A DNA stretch of 64,000 bases from Sphingobacterium puteale (lineage in GTDB: Bacteria > Bacteroidota > Bacteroidia > Sphingobacteriales > Sphingobacteriaceae), in NCBI RefSeq assembly GCF_003627955.1, contig NZ_RBWS01000010.1, forward strand, positions 186,001-250,000. Direction: 5' to 3'. The notes under the pieces are model-generated. The model saw only the letters and a list, made by a program, of their open reading frames with translations, had not been told where the DNA came from and did no database searches. Positions 59,900-64,000 of this stretch are shown here, piece by piece. Position 1 is the first letter of the stretch; each line of letters opens with the position of its first letter. The position numbers and the translations under genes were made by a program.

Positions 59900-62269
59900 A
59901 TGAAACCAACTATGTTTAAAAACACAATTACAACACTTTACTTAGCTCTTGTAGTCAGTGCCGCTTTCGCACAGACGAATGCGGGTTCATCTAAAATAAT
60001 TAAGATTGATGGAAAAGGTACCGGACGGCTTTTTGACGGGGTCGGCGCTGTGAGTGCTGGCTCTTCATCAAGATTATTAATAGATTATGCCGATAAATCC
60101 AGAAGCGATATTTTAGATTACCTGTTCAAACCGAACTTTGGTGCAGGCTTTACTTACCTTAAGACTGAAATTGGGGGGGATGGTAACACCACCTGTGGTT
60201 CGGAACCAAGTTTTGCACGTACAAGGGCAGAAATGGAACAACCTCATTACAATCGTGGATTTGAGTACTGGCTGATGCGTGAAGCCGCGAATAGAAATCC
60301 GAATATTGAACTTGATGCCCTGGAATGGAGCATGCCCGGATGGTTTAAAGGGGTATGGTCACAGGATAACGCTGATTACCTGGTCAAGTTTATCGAAGGT
60401 GCAAAACACTGGGGACTCAAAATGAAGTATATTTCAGGTTGTTGGAACGAACGCGATTATAACAGGGATTGGATTGTCAACGTTTTAAGACCTACACTCG
60501 ATCGGAATGGTTTTAAAGATATTAAAATAAATGCACCCGAAGGCGCGGGCAAAGCATGGGAAATCAGTGATTTGCTGGTTAAAGATTCTGTATTCAGAAA
60601 TACAATTTCATCGATCAGCTATCACTATCCGGACTCCTATATGTGGGGATATAGAGGTGAAGAACCAAATCCAAATTCTGTTCTGACAGAATTACCCTTA
60701 TGGTCCGGTGAGGATTTTTCATTGCCCGGAGCATCCTGGAGAAACACGACATATTTGGCCAAGAACATCCTAAAATGTTACATCAAATGGAAAATAGTGA
60801 AAGTGAATATGTGGTGTCCGATTGCTTCAATGCCCGATATTTCCTGTTTTTCGAACGTAGGCTTGATGAAAGGGACCACACCTTGGTCAGGATATTATGA
60901 GGTGTGGCCAACGATCTGGGCAGTAGCGCATTTTAACCAGTTTGCCAAACCGGGATGGAAATATCTTGATAGTGGCTGTGGGGAATTCAGTGGGGATGGT
61001 GCTTACTGTACTTATAAAAATATGGATGGCAGCAATGATTATAGTATTGTGGTGGTCAGCGGTTCAGAGGGACAGAAATTAACATTCAATATCGCTGATC
61101 TTCCTAAAGATAAGTTGCATGTGTGGAAGTCGGACAGTAAAGACCAATTTGTACAACAGGAAGATGTTTCTGTAGTCAACGGAGAAGTTACATTGGCTGT
61201 TGATCCGGAGAGTATTTATACGATTACGACAACGACAGGTCAGCAAAAGGGAGCGCATACTATTCCTAAGGAAAAAGCCTTCCCGACAAAATACAGTGAT
61301 AATTTTGATAATTACTCCTTAGAAAGAGCTCCGCTTTCGCCGAAATATTTTTATGACAACTCGGGTGCTTTTGAATTGGCGCAATCTGAAGGGAATAATA
61401 AATACTTAAGACAATTGCTCGTAAACGATATCACTCACTGGATTCCCGATGAATGTGCCTATACGTTTGTTGCGCAAAATACGGAATGGGAGCAGGGCGA
61501 AATTTCTTCTGATGTTTTTGTCGAAAATGATGCCTTTAATGGAGTCGGTTATGCCGGACTAATTTTGAGAGGTGCCTATGATAAAGCCAATCAATCAAAT
61601 ATTCCTTTCGGCTATCGTTTTAATATCTATAAGGATGGTACATGGAAACTTCAGACAAAGAAAAATATACTTGCAAGTGGAAATGTGGATGCCAGTAAAT
61701 GGCATAAATTGAGGTTGACCGGAAAAGGAAGTAATATCAAAGGTTACATAGACGGCCAACTCGTTGTTGATGTACAGGATGATACCTATTCAATTGGTGC
61801 AGCCGGCTACGTATCGGGCTTTAATTTTGCCGGATTCGACAACCTTGTCCTCAATTACACCCCGGCCTCAGGTCAATTGCTGTCTGCATGGATGCCTGCC
61901 ACCTCTCCGGCTGATCCCGTGGGACATAGCTTGATTGGTGCATTTGATGGAAACAGCCTTTCCAAGTGGAGTCCAAAAGCTGATGGTACTGAGCAGCATC
62001 TGGTCGTGGATCTTGGTTCTGTACAGAAAATCAAAAGATGTGAAACCTTCACGGATTTCGTAGATAAAGGTGCACAATACAAAATTGAGTATTCCGCCGA
62101 CAATGTAAAATGGTCTGTTTTTGCAGATAAAACCAACAACGCTAAAATATCAATTCCATGTTTTGCTGATGAGGGCAATGCCAAAGCAAGATGGGTAAGA
62201 TTGACAGTTTTGCCTGCAAAAGACAAGACTATTGCCAATATCTATGAATTTAAAGTTTATGGAGATTAA
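59900..62269 (+). CDS. GH59 galactocerebrosidase-like exported glycoside hydrolase
   Basis: 789 residues. Signal peptide ('TTLYLALVVSAAFAQ'), then a GH59 TIM barrel closely following human GALC: 'GTGRLFDGVGAVSAGSSSRL', 'RSDILDYLFKPNFGAGFTYL', 'KTEIGGDGNTTCGSEPS', 'RNPNIELDALEWSMPGWFKG'. Acid/base E184 lies in 'GCWNERDYN' and nucleophile E271 in 'LWSGEDFS', where GALC has 'WNERSYN' and 'LWSSEDFS'. A beta-sandwich and a lectin/LamG-like domain (about 465-655) follow as in GALC. An extra F5/8-type-C domain (about 660-789) is added at the end. It should release beta-galactose by a retaining mechanism. Fifth gene after the anti-sigma, in the PUL. Confidence 0.93.
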   Translation: MKPTMFKNTITTLYLALVVSAAFAQTNAGSSKIIKIDGKGTGRLFDGVGAVSAGSSSRLLIDYADKSRSDILDYLFKPNFGAGFTYLKTEIGGDGNTTCGSEPSFARTRAEMEQPHYNRGFEYWLMREAANRNPNIELDALEWSMPGWFKGVWSQDNADYLVKFIEGAKHWGLKMKYISGCWNERDYNRDWIVNVLRPTLDRNGFKDIKINAPEGAGKAWEISDLLVKDSVFRNTISSISYHYPDSYMWGYRGEEPNPNSVLTELPLWSGEDFSLPGASWRNTTYLAKNILKCYIKWKIVKVNMWCPIASMPDISCFSNVGLMKGTTPWSGYYEVWPTIWAVAHFNQFAKPGWKYLDSGCGEFSGDGAYCTYKNMDGSNDYSIVVVSGSEGQKLTFNIADLPKDKLHVWKSDSKDQFVQQEDVSVVNGEVTLAVDPESIYTITTTTGQQKGAHTIPKEKAFPTKYSDNFDNYSLERAPLSPKYFYDNSGAFELAQSEGNNKYLRQLLVNDITHWIPDECAYTFVAQNTEWEQGEISSDVFVENDAFNGVGYAGLILRGAYDKANQSNIPFGYRFNIYKDGTWKLQTKKNILASGNVDASKWHKLRLTGKGSNIKGYIDGQLVVDVQDDTYSIGAAGYVSGFNFAGFDNLVLNYTPASGQLLSAWMPATSPADPVGHSLIGAFDGNSLSKWSPKADGTEQHLVVDLGSVQKIKRCETFTDFVDKGAQYKIEYSADNVKWSVFADKTNNAKISIPCFADEGNAKARWVRLTVLPAKDKTIANIYEFKVYGD

Positions 62270-62313
62270 CTTGTTTTCCATATAACAATGAGGGATTTGA
62301 AACACGATATATC

Positions 62314-64000
62314 ATGAAGAAACTGTTAACTGTATTTTATTTTTTCTGCTTCGCTCTTACAACTGTATCTGCCCAGCAAAAGCCCTTAAAATTGTGGTAT
62401 GATAAACCAGCGGAAATTTGGGAAGCCACATTACCGCTGGGTAATGGCCGATTGGGAATGACACCTGATGGCGGTATTTTAAAGGAGCGCATTGTCCTGA
62501 ACGATATTACTTTATGGTCTGGAAGTCCGCAGGATGCCAATAATTACGAAGCTTATAAAAGCCTTCCAGCCATCCGGAAACTTATTTTAGAGGGGAAAAA
62601 TGATGAAGCGCAAGCATTGGTAAACAGCAATTTTGTTTGTAAAGGCGAAGGCTCAGCGGGAGAACGGTGGGGTAAATTTCAAACAATGGGTGCATTGCAG
62701 ATCGATTTTACCTATAAGGGGGATCAGGGAAAGGAACAAAAAGTTGAGAACTACCGTCGCGAGCTCCTATTAGACCAAGCCATTGCGAATTGTACATTTA
62801 CACGTAATGGTGTAAATTATAAACGCGAGTATTTTACAAGTTTTGATGATGATGTCGATGTCATTCGGTTGACAGCAGACAAGCCAGGGCAGCTCAATTG
62901 TCGTATTGCGATGAATCGACCTGAGCGTTATCTGGTTAATACGGTGGGCAACGAATTGCAGATGTCCGGCCAGCTCAATAATGGTACCGATGGTAAGGGG
63001 ATGAAATATCTGGCTCGGGTACAGGCGAAATTGAAAGACGGAACGATCCGTCCGGAAAATAATAATCTGGTTATTGAGAATGCTACTGAGGTGTTGATTT
63101 ACGTTTCTGCTGGAACTGATTTCAGGGGCTTTGCCTTTGAAGAAAAGACAAGTCAATTTTTGTCTGCAGCGATGAAAAAAAGTTATGATCTGCAAAAACG
63201 TAATCATATCGCTGCATTCAGCAAGCTCTTTAAACGCGCCTATATTGATCTTGGAGAAGGGGCAGCTGCAGATTTGCCAACAGACCTTCGGATAGCTAAT
63301 TTCTACAACAATTTCAACAATGATCCATCACTTGCTACTTTGTTTTTTCAGTATGGGAGATACCTGAGCATCAGTAGCACCCGGGTAGGACTGTTGCCAC
63401 CAAATTTACAGGGGCTTTGGGCGCAGGAGATCAACACACCATGGAATGGGGATTACCACCTGGATGTGAATGTACAGATGAATCATTGGCCTCTGGAGGT
63501 GGTCAATCTATCTGAACTGAATCTGCCACTTGCCGAATTGGTGAAAAGTCTCGTTGAACCGGGAAAGAAAACCGCCAAGGCTTACTATAATGCTGATGGC
63601 TGGATTGCGCATGTCATTACCAATGTTTGGGGATTTACTGAGCCGGGTGAAAATGCGTCATGGGGAGCATCAAATGCCGGTTCAGGATGGCTATGTAGCA
63701 ATTTATGGGATCATTATGCTTTTACAAATGATTTAAATTATCTAAAAGATATCTATCCTGTGCTGAAAGGTTCGGCTGAGTTTTATAAAAGCGTGTTAGT
63801 GAAAGACCCTAAAACAGGCTGGATGGTTACTTCTCCCTCTGTTTCGCCAGAGAATACGTTCTATATGGCTAACGGAAAGACCGCGAGTATCTGTATGGGG
63901 CCTACCATTGATAATCAGATTGTGCGGGAGCTGTTTACGAACGTGATCACAGCCTCCAAAAAGCTGAGAATTGATCATGCGTTTAGACAGGATTTAGAGA
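62314..64000 (+). CDS. GH95 alpha-L-fucosidase-like glycoside hydrolase (3' end outside window)
   Basis: The first 562 residues are visible; the frame is open to the window end. Signal peptide ('LTVFYFFCFALTTVSAQ'). The N-terminal beta domain starts 'LKLWYDKPAEIWEATLPLGN' and 'GRLGMTPDGGILKERIVLND', diagnostic of GH95. The (alpha/alpha)6 barrel has 'STRVGLLPPNLQGLWAQEIN', 'DVNVQMNHWPLEVVN' (region of the catalytic asparagines), 'WGFTEPGENASWGASNAGSG' and 'SPSVSPENTFY' (E513). GH95 enzymes are inverting alpha-1,2-L-fucosidases or alpha-L-galactosidases; which one cannot be told here. It lies 44 bp after the GH59 gene and is transcribed with it. Confidence 0.93.
   Translation, partial: MKKLLTVFYFFCFALTTVSAQQKPLKLWYDKPAEIWEATLPLGNGRLGMTPDGGILKERIVLNDITLWSGSPQDANNYEAYKSLPAIRKLILEGKNDEAQALVNSNFVCKGEGSAGERWGKFQTMGALQIDFTYKGDQGKEQKVENYRRELLLDQAIANCTFTRNGVNYKREYFTSFDDDVDVIRLTADKPGQLNCRIAMNRPERYLVNTVGNELQMSGQLNNGTDGKGMKYLARVQAKLKDGTIRPENNNLVIENATEVLIYVSAGTDFRGFAFEEKTSQFLSAAMKKSYDLQKRNHIAAFSKLFKRAYIDLGEGAAADLPTDLRIANFYNNFNNDPSLATLFFQYGRYLSISSTRVGLLPPNLQGLWAQEINTPWNGDYHLDVNVQMNHWPLEVVNLSELNLPLAELVKSLVEPGKKTAKAYYNADGWIAHVITNVWGFTEPGENASWGASNAGSGWLCSNLWDHYAFTNDLNYLKDIYPVLKGSAEFYKSVLVKDPKTGWMVTSPSVSPENTFYMANGKTASICMGPTIDNQIVRELFTNVITASKKLRIDHAFRQDLE

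Noticed and set aside
1..64000. CRISPR arrays, tRNA/rRNA genes, transposases, integrases, prophage genes
   Set aside because: None seen. No regularly spaced repeats with unique spacers, no cloverleaf-like GTTCRANNC blocks in context, and no DDE or tyrosine recombinase motifs among the translated genes.

Overview
This window looks like a chromosomal segment of a Bacteroidota bacterium of the family Sphingobacteriaceae, most likely Sphingobacterium or a close relative. The reasons are two SusC/SusD pairs, an ECF sigma/FecR anti-sigma cassette, promoter-like TAnnTTTG boxes, few Shine-Dalgarno sequences, moderate AT richness, and many signal peptides or lipoboxes on proteins of unknown function. 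No rRNA, tRNA, CRISPR array, prophage or intact insertion sequence was seen.

Layout. 1-13 kb is housekeeping and small-regulator territory: a paiB-paiA-yggS operon (minus), a GNAT enzyme, a DMT exporter facing a MocR regulator across a short operator region, an MscS-type channel, a large DUF4965/glutaminase-A-like exported protein, a DUF1062 protein and an FtsX/MacB-like permease. 13-22 kb is an accessory island built around a histidine kinase/LytTR response-regulator pair. It is flanked by one operon of secreted unknown proteins on each side. Those two operons have nearly identical promoter architecture: an 11-bp direct repeat with 20-bp period, then 29-30 bp, then a TAnnTTTG box. I regard this as the best candidate for an undescribed self-contained system. 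22-36 kb is a mosaic of single genes: VOC, DUF2931, a TPR/HTH regulator, YceI and HxlR, an orphan receiver, a methyltransferase, a GH20 hexosaminidase, a PF06475-like glycolipid-binding protein, a zinc-ribbon protein and DinB. Several decayed or very small ORFs lie between them.

36-49 kb holds a SusC/SusD locus without glycoside hydrolases (SusC, SusD, FAS1-like lipoprotein, Tat-exported Gfo/Idh/MocA oxidoreductase, MG2-like surface protein). A distant paralogue of one of the secreted proteins of the two-component island follows. 49-64 kb is a classical sigma/anti-sigma-controlled polysaccharide utilization locus: ECF sigma, FecR, STN-containing SusC, SusD, two related DUF5000-type surface lipoproteins, a GH59 galactocerebrosidase-like enzyme and a GH95 alpha-L-fucosidase-like enzyme cut by the window end. 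The intended glycan therefore probably carries beta-galactose and alpha-fucose or alpha-L-galactose.

Two sites (about 36.24-36.35 kb and 51.87-51.97 kb) share a layout of minus-strand promoter, about 70-90 nt, hairpin and U-tract. This is the expected form of a cis-antisense small RNA over a susC leader. One sits in front of the real susC; the other is an orphan with no susC behind it. Functional calls come from reading motifs by eye; no database search was possible.
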